NCBI GenBank assembly: GCA_000402835.1
Contig: AQRZ01000016.1
Location: 1,000-8,064 of the forward strand
Direction: 5' to 3'
Source of the DNA: Synergistetes bacterium JGI 0000079-D21
GTDB lineage: Bacteria; Synergistota; Synergistia; Synergistales; 79-D21
Length of the DNA stretch: 7,065 nt
Below the pieces are notes generated by a model, which had not been told where the DNA came from, ran no database searches, and worked only from the letters and a program-made list of their open reading frames with translations. Positions 1-6,505 of the stretch are shown here, piece by piece (positions within the stretch are counted from its first letter, which is position 1; the number at the start of each line of letters is the position of its first letter). A program made the position numbers and the translations under genes.

Positions 1-900
1 AGCCATTCCTGCATCGAAACCCAGCACCTCGAACGCGGCCATCGCCATGGCCGCGTTCTCGAGATTGTGTTTTCCCAGCAGCGGCAGGCGTTCAAAAGAG
101 AATAGCCTTTTCGGGGTCTTCCCCCTCCAAAGGACCGCCTCCCGCTCCCCCATCTCGATCCACCCTTCTGTCGGGAACTCCTCGTTTGCTCCAAGGGAGA
201 CCTTTTTCACGTGGGCAGCTTCCCTGAAGAATCGCAGGTCCCTTCCCTGAAGGATGGCCCAGCTTCCCGCTTGCTGCATTCGAAGCAGGTTCGCTTTTGC
301 CGCAACGTAGTTTTCGTAGGAACCATGCCAGTCGAGGTGATCCGGGTCGAGGTTCGTCACGATCGCGACATCAACGGAGAGCCGATTGGCCCAGAAGAGC
401 TGGAAGCTGCTCAATTCCATCACGAGGACATCGATGGGAAGGTCGGCGTAATCGGCCAGCGGGTTGCCGATGTTCCCGACTGCTACCGCTTTTCTCCCCA
501 TCCCCTGCAGCAAGTGACCGAGAAGGGCGGTGGTCGTTGACTTGCCATTGCTGCCCGTGACCCCCACCCGCTTTCCCTTCAGGTACGGAGCGACAAAGTC
601 AAGCTCCCCGACCAGCGGGATCCCCCTGCGCTTCGCTTCCTGGACTGGAACCGCCGAAGGAGCGATCCCCGAGCTGAGGACGATCAGGTCTGATTCCCAA
701 AGGACTCTGCCATGGCCTCCGAACTCGAAATCGATTCCCATCGATTCCAGTTGTCTTGCCGCACTCTCCCGGAAGGGCCCGCTGTCGGAAACGAAAACCC
801 GTGCATTCTTTCGTTTCGCCAGGGAAGCCAGTGAGAGGCCGCTCACCCCTGAGCCGACAATCCCGATTCGAATTCCTTCAATGGACTCATCGATCTGCAT
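1..900 (-). CDS. murD: MurD, UDP-N-acetylmuramoyl-L-alanine:D-glutamate ligase (3' end cut by window edge)
   Basis: Cytoplasmic ATP-dependent ligase that adds D-glutamate to UDP-MurNAc-L-alanine, the second amino acid of the peptidoglycan stem. I translated the minus strand from ATG at 900: 300 codons run to position 1 with no stop, so about two thirds of the usual ~450 residues are present. The N-terminal UDP-binding Rossmann segment opens with GIVGSGVSG (residues 13-21). The central ATPase domain has the P-loop GVTGSNGKSTTT (113-124), MELSSFQL (161-168) and NLDPDHLDWH (183-192). K202 lies where Mur ligases carry the carbamylated lysine, and GKHNLENA (276-283) is the GxHN motif. The C-terminal Glu-binding domain is outside the window. 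The start is 4 bases after the mraY stop, with GGGGG (908-912) 7 bases upstream as SD, implying coupling to mraY. No frameshift or missing key residue is seen. Identification is firm. Confidence 0.96.
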   Translation of the reverse strand, partial: MQIDESIEGIRIGIVGSGVSGLSLASLAKRKNARVFVSDSGPFRESAARQLESMGIDFEFGGHGRVLWESDLIVLSSGIAPSAVPVQEAKRRGIPLVGELDFVAPYLKGKRVGVTGSNGKSTTTALLGHLLQGMGRKAVAVGNIGNPLADYADLPIDVLVMELSSFQLFWANRLSVDVAIVTNLDPDHLDWHGSYENYVAAKANLLRMQQAGSWAILQGRDLRFFREAAHVKKVSLGANEEFPTEGWIEMGEREAVLWRGKTPKRLFSFERLPLLGKHNLENAAMAMAAFEVLGFDAGMA

Positions 901-904
901 CTGC

Positions 905-1870
905 TTACCCCCAGGTTTCCATGGCCTTTTTCAGGACAACCCCGGTCGCAATCATTCCCGCGGCATGAATCAGCCAGAAGCGGACGACAACTTGCGTTTC
1001 ATGCCACCCGAGGAGTTCGAAATGATGGTGGATGGGGCTCATTCGAAAAACCTTTCTCCCGAACCCCCTGATTGATACGATCTGGACAGCCACGCTCGCG
1101 ATCTCGATTCCGAAAAGAAATCCAAAGGGGATCAACAGCGGGAGTCCGCCGCTTGAAACACACAGGCTGACCAGGAGTCCGCCGAGAAAGTGGGAACCGC
1201 AGTCCCCCATGAAGACCTTTGCAGGGTGTGCGTTATGCCACAAAAATCCCGCGCAGATTCCCGCACCGACCAGGGAGGCATATCCCGATACCGCAGGGCG
1301 GATGGCCGGGAGAAGTGCCAAGCCGATGCAGCTGAGTCCAGAAGCCCCTGCGGCAAGGCCGTCCAGTCCATCCGTTACATTCACGGCATTCATCATCCCG
1401 ACACTGAAAAAGATCAAAAGCCCGATCGCCGGAAACAAGCCGAGCTGGATTCCTGGGAAAGGATCCCATCGGCTCACGAGGAGGACGTAGGCACTCCACG
1501 GGATCGCGACAAGAAGCTGAAGCGCCAGTTTCTCAAGGGATTTCAATCCTTCGCTCGACCGATTCGTGAATTTGAGCCAATCATCGGTGAATCCTACGGC
1601 AAAGGCTCCAAGGGGCAGCCCCAACAGGCCCGGGACCGTTTCCCACGAGAGGATCCCGGTTGCTGCGAGAGAAAGACAGCATACGATCGGGAAAACGACC
1701 CCTCCCATCGTAGGCGTTCCGGTTTTCCGCTCCAGGTGGGAAGAAAGGCCGTACGACTTCTCCACCTGTCGGACTTCCCACTTGCGAACCAGGCGGATCC
1801 ATAGCCCCTCCAGCACGATCGTGAAAACAGCCGTCACGACAAAAAGAACCCAGCAGGCAACGCTGTTCAT
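905..1870 (-). CDS. mraY: MraY, phospho-N-acetylmuramoyl-pentapeptide-transferase
   Basis: Integral membrane enzyme that transfers phospho-MurNAc-pentapeptide from UDP to undecaprenyl phosphate, giving lipid I at the inner face of the cytoplasmic membrane. The 321-residue product is highly hydrophobic with many membrane segments (family: ten). Diagnostic motifs are KTGTPTMGG (49-57), the DDWLKF aspartate pair (D96, D97), NAVNVTDGLDGLAAG (161-175), HNAHPAKVFMGDCGS (212-226) with the catalytic-type D223, and SPIHHHFELLGW with H281-H283. It is about 40 residues shorter than E. coli MraY (360) and close in length to Gram-positive forms; the difference is largely at the N-terminus and no motif is lost. 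A small oddity is MGDCGSHFLGG where MGDxGSLxLGG is usual. The ATG at 1870 overlaps the murF stop as ATGA, with only a weak GGA upstream, so translation is probably coupled to murF. Identification is secure. Confidence 0.98.
   Translation of the reverse strand: MNSVACWVLFVVTAVFTIVLEGLWIRLVRKWEVRQVEKSYGLSSHLERKTGTPTMGGVVFPIVCCLSLAATGILSWETVPGLLGLPLGAFAVGFTDDWLKFTNRSSEGLKSLEKLALQLLVAIPWSAYVLLVSRWDPFPGIQLGLFPAIGLLIFFSVGMMNAVNVTDGLDGLAAGASGLSCIGLALLPAIRPAVSGYASLVGAGICAGFLWHNAHPAKVFMGDCGSHFLGGLLVSLCVSSGGLPLLIPFGFLFGIEIASVAVQIVSIRGFGRKVFRMSPIHHHFELLGWHETQVVVRFWLIHAAGMIATGVVLKKAMETWG
908..912 (-). promoter_or_regulatory. Ribosome binding site for murD inside the mraY 3' end
   Basis: GGGGG on the minus strand, followed by a 7-base spacer that includes the mraY TAA and leads to the murD ATG at 900. 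It is a moderate SD at good spacing and supports ATG 900 as the true start. Confidence 0.6.
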
Positions 1871-3261
1871 GGCATTTCCAGCCTTTCCACGACCCGTTCG
1901 AGCCCATAGCTCCGCGAGCCCTTAACCAGTACGGTATCATCCTTCTTGACCAGGTCCTCCAGAAGGGTGGCTGCCTCCTCCGAATCCCTTACCCGCCAGA
2001 CAGCAGCCTTTCTACCTGTCGAAGTATCGGTAACCCTTTCCCACTCTTCCCCGATAAGGATCACCCCATCCAGGGAATCGGTCATGCCGAAAATCTCGGT
2101 GTGCATTTTCGCGGATTCCTCTCCGAGTTCCCTCATACCGCCAAGCACCACGATGCGCCGTCCCGGAACCACGAGCGATTGAAGAACCCTGAGTGCCGCT
2201 GCTACCGAGGATGGATTCGCGTTGTAGGATTCGTCGATGATCAGGTGCACGCGGCCGTCGCGAATCCACCTTCCTCTACCCCGCAGTGGACCCATCTCGG
2301 AAATCCCTTTCAGGAGAACCTCCGGGGAAACACCGAGGGAAACTCCGACCATGACCGCGAACCCGATGTTGTAAGCGTGATGCGCTCCCTTGAGCAGGGA
2401 TTGGCAAACCCAGGTCTGCCCGCCGTAGGACAACCCGACCCTAAGGTTCCCTTCCTGAACCGCCTCCGCTCCCGTCAGCAGCAAGGCGCTCCCTTTGCGG
2501 AAACCGACGCCGGCGATTCTGAAAGCGCGCTGGGTCCCTTCAAGGGCATGGCTCAGTTTCGGGTCGTCCGCGTTGTAGATGAGCAGATTCAACCCTTCCC
2601 TGGGGATGATTTCAAGTTTTGCCGACAGAACGCCGTCCAGGTCACGGAGTCCCTCAAGGTGAACCGGTGCAACACCCGTAATTACGGCTAGGGTCGGAGG
2701 AAAATGTTCCACGATGCCGCTGATTTCTCCGGGGTGGTTCGTTCCCATTTCGAGCAAAAGCACGTCCGATTCAGGAGGCATGGAAAGCACGGTCAGCGCG
2801 CAGCCGATCCGGGTGTTGTGGCTTCTCTTGGCAGAATGGACTCGAAAGGCCGGATCGAGTGCGGATCGGATCAACTCCCGTGTCGTCGTTTTTCCGACGC
2901 TGCCGGTCACGGCGATTCTCACCTTCGGGGAGACCTCCCGAAGGTACTCTTCGGCAATCCGCACGAGGGCGATCTCCGCATCCTTGACCACAAGGCAGGA
3001 AGCCCCTTTTTCCAGGATTCTGCCTTCCCATGGGGCGATCCCCTCGGGCGTTCCGATAACGAGCCTGGCTCCATTTTCCAGTGCGGCCCCCACAAAACGG
3101 TGTCCGTCGGTATGCTCTCCAGGAAGGGCAATAAACCCGTCTCCCTCACGAACATCCCTGCTGTCCGGCCAAATGTTTTCAGGCAGGGGGATTTCCGGCC
3201 CCTTCACGATGCCGCCGCAAAAAGCAGCCGATTGCGAGAGGCCGAACCTTTTCCTATGCAT
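1867..3261 (-). CDS. murF: MurF, UDP-MurNAc-tripeptide:D-alanyl-D-alanine ligase
   Basis: Cytoplasmic Mur ligase that adds D-Ala-D-Ala to UDP-MurNAc-tripeptide, completing the pentapeptide used by MraY. The 464 residues are typical for the family. The N-terminal substrate domain has DSRDVREGDGFIALPGEHTDGH (residues 33-54). The central ATPase domain has the P-loop TGSVGKTT (119-126), EMGTNHPGEI (171-180), HLEGL (201-205) and K215 in SAKLEI, the expected carbamylated lysine. AHHAYNIG (293-300) is the GxHNxxN-type motif with Ala in place of Gly. The C-terminal domain has DESYNANP (343-350), characteristic of MurF, and KGSRSYGLERVVE (447-459). The ATG at 3261 overlaps the end of murE by 8 bases (ATGCATAG), and GGAG (3269-3272) is a well-placed SD. 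The stop overlaps the mraY start. Nothing is broken or missing. Confidence 0.97.
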   Translation of the reverse strand: MHRKRFGLSQSAAFCGGIVKGPEIPLPENIWPDSRDVREGDGFIALPGEHTDGHRFVGAALENGARLVIGTPEGIAPWEGRILEKGASCLVVKDAEIALVRIAEEYLREVSPKVRIAVTGSVGKTTTRELIRSALDPAFRVHSAKRSHNTRIGCALTVLSMPPESDVLLLEMGTNHPGEISGIVEHFPPTLAVITGVAPVHLEGLRDLDGVLSAKLEIIPREGLNLLIYNADDPKLSHALEGTQRAFRIAGVGFRKGSALLLTGAEAVQEGNLRVGLSYGGQTWVCQSLLKGAHHAYNIGFAVMVGVSLGVSPEVLLKGISEMGPLRGRGRWIRDGRVHLIIDESYNANPSSVAAALRVLQSLVVPGRRIVVLGGMRELGEESAKMHTEIFGMTDSLDGVILIGEEWERVTDTSTGRKAAVWRVRDSEEAATLLEDLVKKDDTVLVKGSRSYGLERVVERLEMP

Positions 3262-4771
3262 TGGGGAACTCCATTCCCCGGGACTTTGCCCAGTTCTTCA
3301 CCGTTTCCTTGTCGCTGTAGGGCAGGGTTTTCTCCCGGATGATGATGTACGGTTCGGGGCCCTTTCCGGAAACAAGGACGACATCCCCGGAACAGGCGTG
3401 GTCGAGGGCATAGTGGATCGCTTCCGACCGGTCAAGAATGGTCCGGTGCGTTTTCAGCCTGAGCCCTTCTTTCAATCCCGCCTCGATTTGGCGGGCGATT
3501 TCCGCGGGATCTTCACTTCGGGGATTGTCCATCGTGATAACGAGTTCGTCTGCCAATTCCGATGCGACTTCCCCCATGAGGGGTCGATTCGGGGCGTAAC
3601 GGTCACCCCCCATTCCAAAGACAGACCAGATCTTCCCCTGGACCAACTCTCCCAGCGTTTTCAAAACATTGCGAAGAGCGTCCGGGCTATGGGCATAGTC
3701 GATGATGCAGCAAACTCCGTTTTCAAACAGGTATCGTTCCAGCCGCCCCGGAACTTGGGGAACCCTTTCGAGGCCAAGTCCAATGGCTTCTTCGTCCAAT
3801 CCAAGTCCCCAGGCAACCGTCGCCGAGGTCAGGATGTTGTAGACGTTGTATCGGCCCGTCAAGGGAACCTTCAAGTCTCGTGCGGCACTCCCGGACGGGA
3901 AGAAAAGGTCGAGTCGAATCCCTTCCAGCCCCATGTATCGAACGAAGGCATGGACCGTGTTCTTGCCGCAATTGACCACCCCGTATGGAACGACGTTTTC
4001 CGGGAACTCGTCAAGGAGACGTTTCCCGTAAGGGTCGTCCGCATTCGCAGCCCCGGACCATTCCCCGCGCGTATATTCCCCAAAGAGTTTTCGCTTCGCC
4101 TGAAAATAGGTTTCCATGTTCCCGTGGTAATCCAGGTGTTCCGGTGTCAGGTTCGTAAATCCGACTGCATCGAACCGGCAGCCTTCAAGCCGCCCTTGTA
4201 CGAGTCCGTGGGAAGAGGCTTCCATGACGCAGGCCTTGCTTCCGTTTCGCACCATCCGGGAAAGCCATTCCTGGATCTCGACACACTCGGGTGTTGTCCG
4301 CTCGGCCAGGGTTTCCTGGATTCCGTCGTGGTAGACGATCGTCCCCAGAAGGCCAGAAGGCAGGCTAGCCGAAGCTAGGATGGACCGGATGAGGTAAGTG
4401 GTTGTGCTCTTTCCGTTTGTTCCCGTGATGGCAATCATTTTCAACTTTTCCCCGGGGTTCCCGTAAAAATGTGCAGATAGCGAGTTGACCGCCTTCCTCG
4501 CATCATCGACAAGAATCTGCGGGATGTCCAAGGGAAGGGGCCTCTCGCAGAGGATTGCAACGGCTCCCTTCCGGTGGGCTTCCTTTGCGAAATCATGGCC
4601 GTCGAAGCGTTCCCCCTTCAGGCAGCAGAAAAGTGAGCCCGGGGTCACTTTCTCCGTATGGTGAGCGATTCGCTCGATCTCAAGGACACCGTCGGAGGAG
4701 ACTGCTCCCCAGGTAGCAGAGCAGAATCGGCCTTTTTCATCAAGATGGGCGATGATTTCCTTGAAATCCAT
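3254..4771 (-). CDS. murE: MurE, UDP-MurNAc-L-Ala-D-Glu:meso-diaminopimelate ligase
   Basis: Cytoplasmic Mur ligase that adds the third stem residue. The 505 residues match the family length. The N-terminal UDP-binding domain has GSLFCCLKGERFDGHDF (residues 45-61). The ATPase domain has the P-loop TGTNGKST (116-123), TTPE (159-162), EASSHGL (184-190), NLTPEHLDYH (207-216) and K226 in YFQAKRKLF, the likely carbamylated lysine. GRYNVYN (306-312) starts the linker to the third domain. The C-terminal domain has DYAHSPDAL (358-366) and DNPRSED (415-421); DNPR is the signature of meso-diaminopimelate-adding enzymes, which lysine-adding enzymes lack. The usual GKGHE loop reads GKGPE (469-473), keeping the glycine and glutamate that contact the diaminopimelate in E. 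coli but replacing histidine with proline. ATG 4771 was chosen because GGAGAGGAG (4782-4790) lies 10 bases upstream. An earlier GTG at 4778 is out of frame and soon meets a stop. Confidence 0.97.
   Translation of the reverse strand: MDFKEIIAHLDEKGRFCSATWGAVSSDGVLEIERIAHHTEKVTPGSLFCCLKGERFDGHDFAKEAHRKGAVAILCERPLPLDIPQILVDDARKAVNSLSAHFYGNPGEKLKMIAITGTNGKSTTTYLIRSILASASLPSGLLGTIVYHDGIQETLAERTTPECVEIQEWLSRMVRNGSKACVMEASSHGLVQGRLEGCRFDAVGFTNLTPEHLDYHGNMETYFQAKRKLFGEYTRGEWSGAANADDPYGKRLLDEFPENVVPYGVVNCGKNTVHAFVRYMGLEGIRLDLFFPSGSAARDLKVPLTGRYNVYNILTSATVAWGLGLDEEAIGLGLERVPQVPGRLERYLFENGVCCIIDYAHSPDALRNVLKTLGELVQGKIWSVFGMGGDRYAPNRPLMGEVASELADELVITMDNPRSEDPAEIARQIEAGLKEGLRLKTHRTILDRSEAIHYALDHACSGDVVLVSGKGPEPYIIIREKTLPYSDKETVKNWAKSRGMEFPNA
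3263..3279 (-). promoter_or_regulatory. Hairpin displaying the murF Shine-Dalgarno in its loop
   Basis: The minus strand reads GGGGAA-TGGAG-TTCCCC: a perfect 6-base-pair stem with a 5-base loop that contains the GGAG (3269-3272) placed 7 bases before the murF ATG. It lies within the last codons of murE (Gly-Met-Glu-Phe-Pro), just before the murE stop. A ribosome finishing murE would melt it, so it could tie murF initiation to murE translation. The base pairing is seen directly; a regulatory role is inference, since the same bases also encode MurE. Confidence 0.45.
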
Positions 4772-4781
4772 CAGACACCGG

Positions 4782-4790
4782 CTCCTCTCC
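4782..4790 (-). promoter_or_regulatory. Ribosome binding site for murE
   Basis: GGAGAGGAG on the minus strand lies 10 bases upstream of the murE ATG at 4771. It sits inside the 30-base spacer between the ftsI stop (4802-4804) and murE, the only real intergenic spacer in the mur part of the cluster. I see no terminator or recognisable promoter in that spacer. Confidence 0.8.
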
Positions 4791-4801
4791 AGGCGGATGA
4801 T

Positions 4802-6466
4802 CTATCTGGCAAGCAAAAGATAATCTTCAAGAATCGCCCTGAAGGCGGGCGCCGCAATCGCGCCCCCGAGGTGCCCCTTCTGGGAAGGTTCCCCCAGCAC
4901 GATCAGTAGGATATGATCTGGATCCTCCGCCGGCCAAAACCCCACGAAAGAGGCAACGAACCTTCCCTTGACGTATTTGCCCTTTTCAGCAACCTGTGCC
5001 GTGCCTGTTTTCCCGCCTACCGCAACATGGGGGGAGTTGGCGGCCTTCCCCGTTCCATTGGTAACCACCCGTCGCATCGCCGTCCGAACCCAATCGCTCG
5101 TCTTTTTCGATATGACGACATTCCGAACGCATTCTTCGCCGCGGTACACGACGTTCCCCTTGCCGTCCCTGGCTTCCTTCACGATAAAAGGCCGGATGCA
5201 CCGCCCACCGTTGATCACGGCCGAGAGGGCTGTAACCAGCTGAAGCGGTGTCACGCCGACCCCCTGGCCGATCGCGATATTTGCAGGCACTACACCTCTC
5301 CATTGCTCAGGAGTACTGACCAACCCAGCTTCCTCGGCCGGGAGCTCTACCCCGCTCGGCTCGGAAAACCCCCACTGCTTCAGGTTGTCGTAGGCAAACC
5401 GGGGCCTGAAACGAATTCCGATCTGCGCCATCCCGACGTTGCAGCTATTGACGATCAGGTCCTGCAGGATCTCGCTGCCATGTGCCTTGATGTCCGTCAC
5501 CATCCCGTCGGCGATCCGGACTCGACCGGCGCAGTGGAAGGTCTCGTTTTCCCTCACCATCCCCTGCTCCATGGCAATCGCCATAATGACCGGTTTCAGG
5601 GTGGAACCCGGTTCATACACCCTACCGATGACGTTGTTCATCCGGACCGTCGGATCCAGCAAGGTTTCTCTCCGGTTCGGATCGAACGAAGGCCACGAAG
5701 CGGAAGCCAGAACGGCCCCGGTCCTCGGATCAAGGCAAACCGCTGCAGCCCATTTCGGCTTGTACTCCATGGTCGCTTCCTCGAGCCGTTTTTCAACGAT
5801 CATTTGAAGGATCGGATCGATGGTGAGCGTAAGCTCCCCCGGTCCCTGGACCTTGGTCGTTTTTTGCAACGAGAGGAGGTCGATGCCCTGCCCTGCTGCG
5901 TCCCTAGCCAGGATCTTCACTTGAGGAGGAGAGTAAAGGATCTCTTGCCAAGACTGCTCAAGCCCGGCAAGGCCCTCGTCGTCGATATCGCAGAAACCGA
6001 GAACGTGGGCCAGCAGCTTTCCCTGCGGGTAGACCCTCTTCCTTTCCTTGAGTGCGTAGAGTCCCTTCAACTTTTTCGAAAGAAGCCTCGCGCCCAATTC
6101 GGGCGGAACCTTCCTGGCAACCCAGACAAAGCGTCCTTTCATCGGCTTGGAGATCTTCTCGATCACTTCGGGGGGGACCCGATCTCCCAATATTTTTTTG
6201 ACTTCGACGGCATTCGCGGGATCCCATTCTTGGGGGTCTACGAAAAGGCTGGTCGCAGGAACGGAAAGCGCAAGGGCAGATCCCCGGCTGTCGCGAATCA
6301 CTCCCCGGCTCGTACTGATGGAAACCTGGGTCCAATACTGGCTGCTCGCCTGGAGGACGGTTCTCGGATCTGGCCGGGCCTGAACGAAAACAAGCCGTGC
6401 CGCCAAAACTGCAAGGGCAAGAAAGAGCCAGGTCCAGACATTTCCAAAGCGTCTAAACAGGCTGAT
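4802..6466 (-). CDS. ftsI: FtsI (PBP3-type), septal peptidoglycan D,D-transpeptidase, class B penicillin-binding protein
   Basis: Bitopic membrane enzyme that cross-links septal peptidoglycan as part of the divisome. Numbering from the ATC at 6466 gives 554 residues: a short basic N-terminus with FRRF, one membrane anchor (about residues 9-28), and a dimerisation region with RGVIRDSRG (54-62). The transpeptidase domain has the SxxK motif STLK (catalytic S288), SCN (341-343) and GGKTGTAQ (484-491). No PASTA domain follows, which argues against SpoVD or PBP2x types. The start is uncertain. The first conventional codon is TTG at 6406 (534 residues), but it cuts the anchor in half and has no SD. 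In frame upstream there is no ATG, GTG or TTG before the ftsL stop. AAGGGGGT (6474-6481) lies 7 bases before ATC 6466; CTG at 6460 is another option, and a base error at the start codon a third. Function is firm, start is inferred. Confidence 0.95.
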   Translation of the reverse strand: MSLFRRFGNVWTWLFLALAVLAARLVFVQARPDPRTVLQASSQYWTQVSISTSRGVIRDSRGSALALSVPATSLFVDPQEWDPANAVEVKKILGDRVPPEVIEKISKPMKGRFVWVARKVPPELGARLLSKKLKGLYALKERKRVYPQGKLLAHVLGFCDIDDEGLAGLEQSWQEILYSPPQVKILARDAAGQGIDLLSLQKTTKVQGPGELTLTIDPILQMIVEKRLEEATMEYKPKWAAAVCLDPRTGAVLASASWPSFDPNRRETLLDPTVRMNNVIGRVYEPGSTLKPVIMAIAMEQGMVRENETFHCAGRVRIADGMVTDIKAHGSEILQDLIVNSCNVGMAQIGIRFRPRFAYDNLKQWGFSEPSGVELPAEEAGLVSTPEQWRGVVPANIAIGQGVGVTPLQLVTALSAVINGGRCIRPFIVKEARDGKGNVVYRGEECVRNVVISKKTSDWVRTAMRRVVTNGTGKAANSPHVAVGGKTGTAQVAEKGKYVKGRFVASFVGFWPAEDPDHILLIVLGEPSQKGHLGGAIAAPAFRAILEDYLLLAR

Positions 6467-6473
6467 CCTGACT

Positions 6474-6481
6474 ACCCCCTT
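6474..6481 (-). promoter_or_regulatory. Probable ribosome binding site for ftsI, deciding a start near 6466
   Basis: The minus strand reads AAGGGGGT, one base from AAGGAGGT, and that base can still form a G-U wobble pair with the anti-SD. It is followed after 7 bases by in-frame ATC (6466-6464) and after 13 bases by in-frame CTG (6460-6458). A strong SD here fits an initiation site that keeps the whole FtsI membrane anchor, and it is too far (over 60 bases) from the TTG at 6406 to serve that codon. Confidence 0.6.
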
Positions 6482-6505
6482 GCCGATTGGATGAAGAGTT
6501 TCCGG

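Noticed and set aside
1581..1940. A 119-codon minus-strand frame bridging the murF-mraY junction.
   Set aside because: It lies in a different frame over two well-supported genes, has no family resemblance and no SD-led start that would justify a nested gene.
2714..4378. A 554-codon open frame on the plus strand opposite murF and murE.
   Set aside because: Same reasoning: no domain or membrane pattern of its own, both underlying minus-strand genes have intact family motifs, and it crosses the murE-murF boundary.
4772..4801. Possible terminator or promoter in the ftsI-murE spacer.
   Set aside because: No inverted repeat with a T-run and no convincing -35/-10 pair; the 30 bases are accounted for by a strong SD and its flanks.
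4802..6406. TTG at 6406 as the ftsI start.
   Set aside because: It is the first conventional start codon in frame, but it lacks an SD and discards the basic N-terminus and about half of the membrane anchor. Kept only as the conservative alternative.
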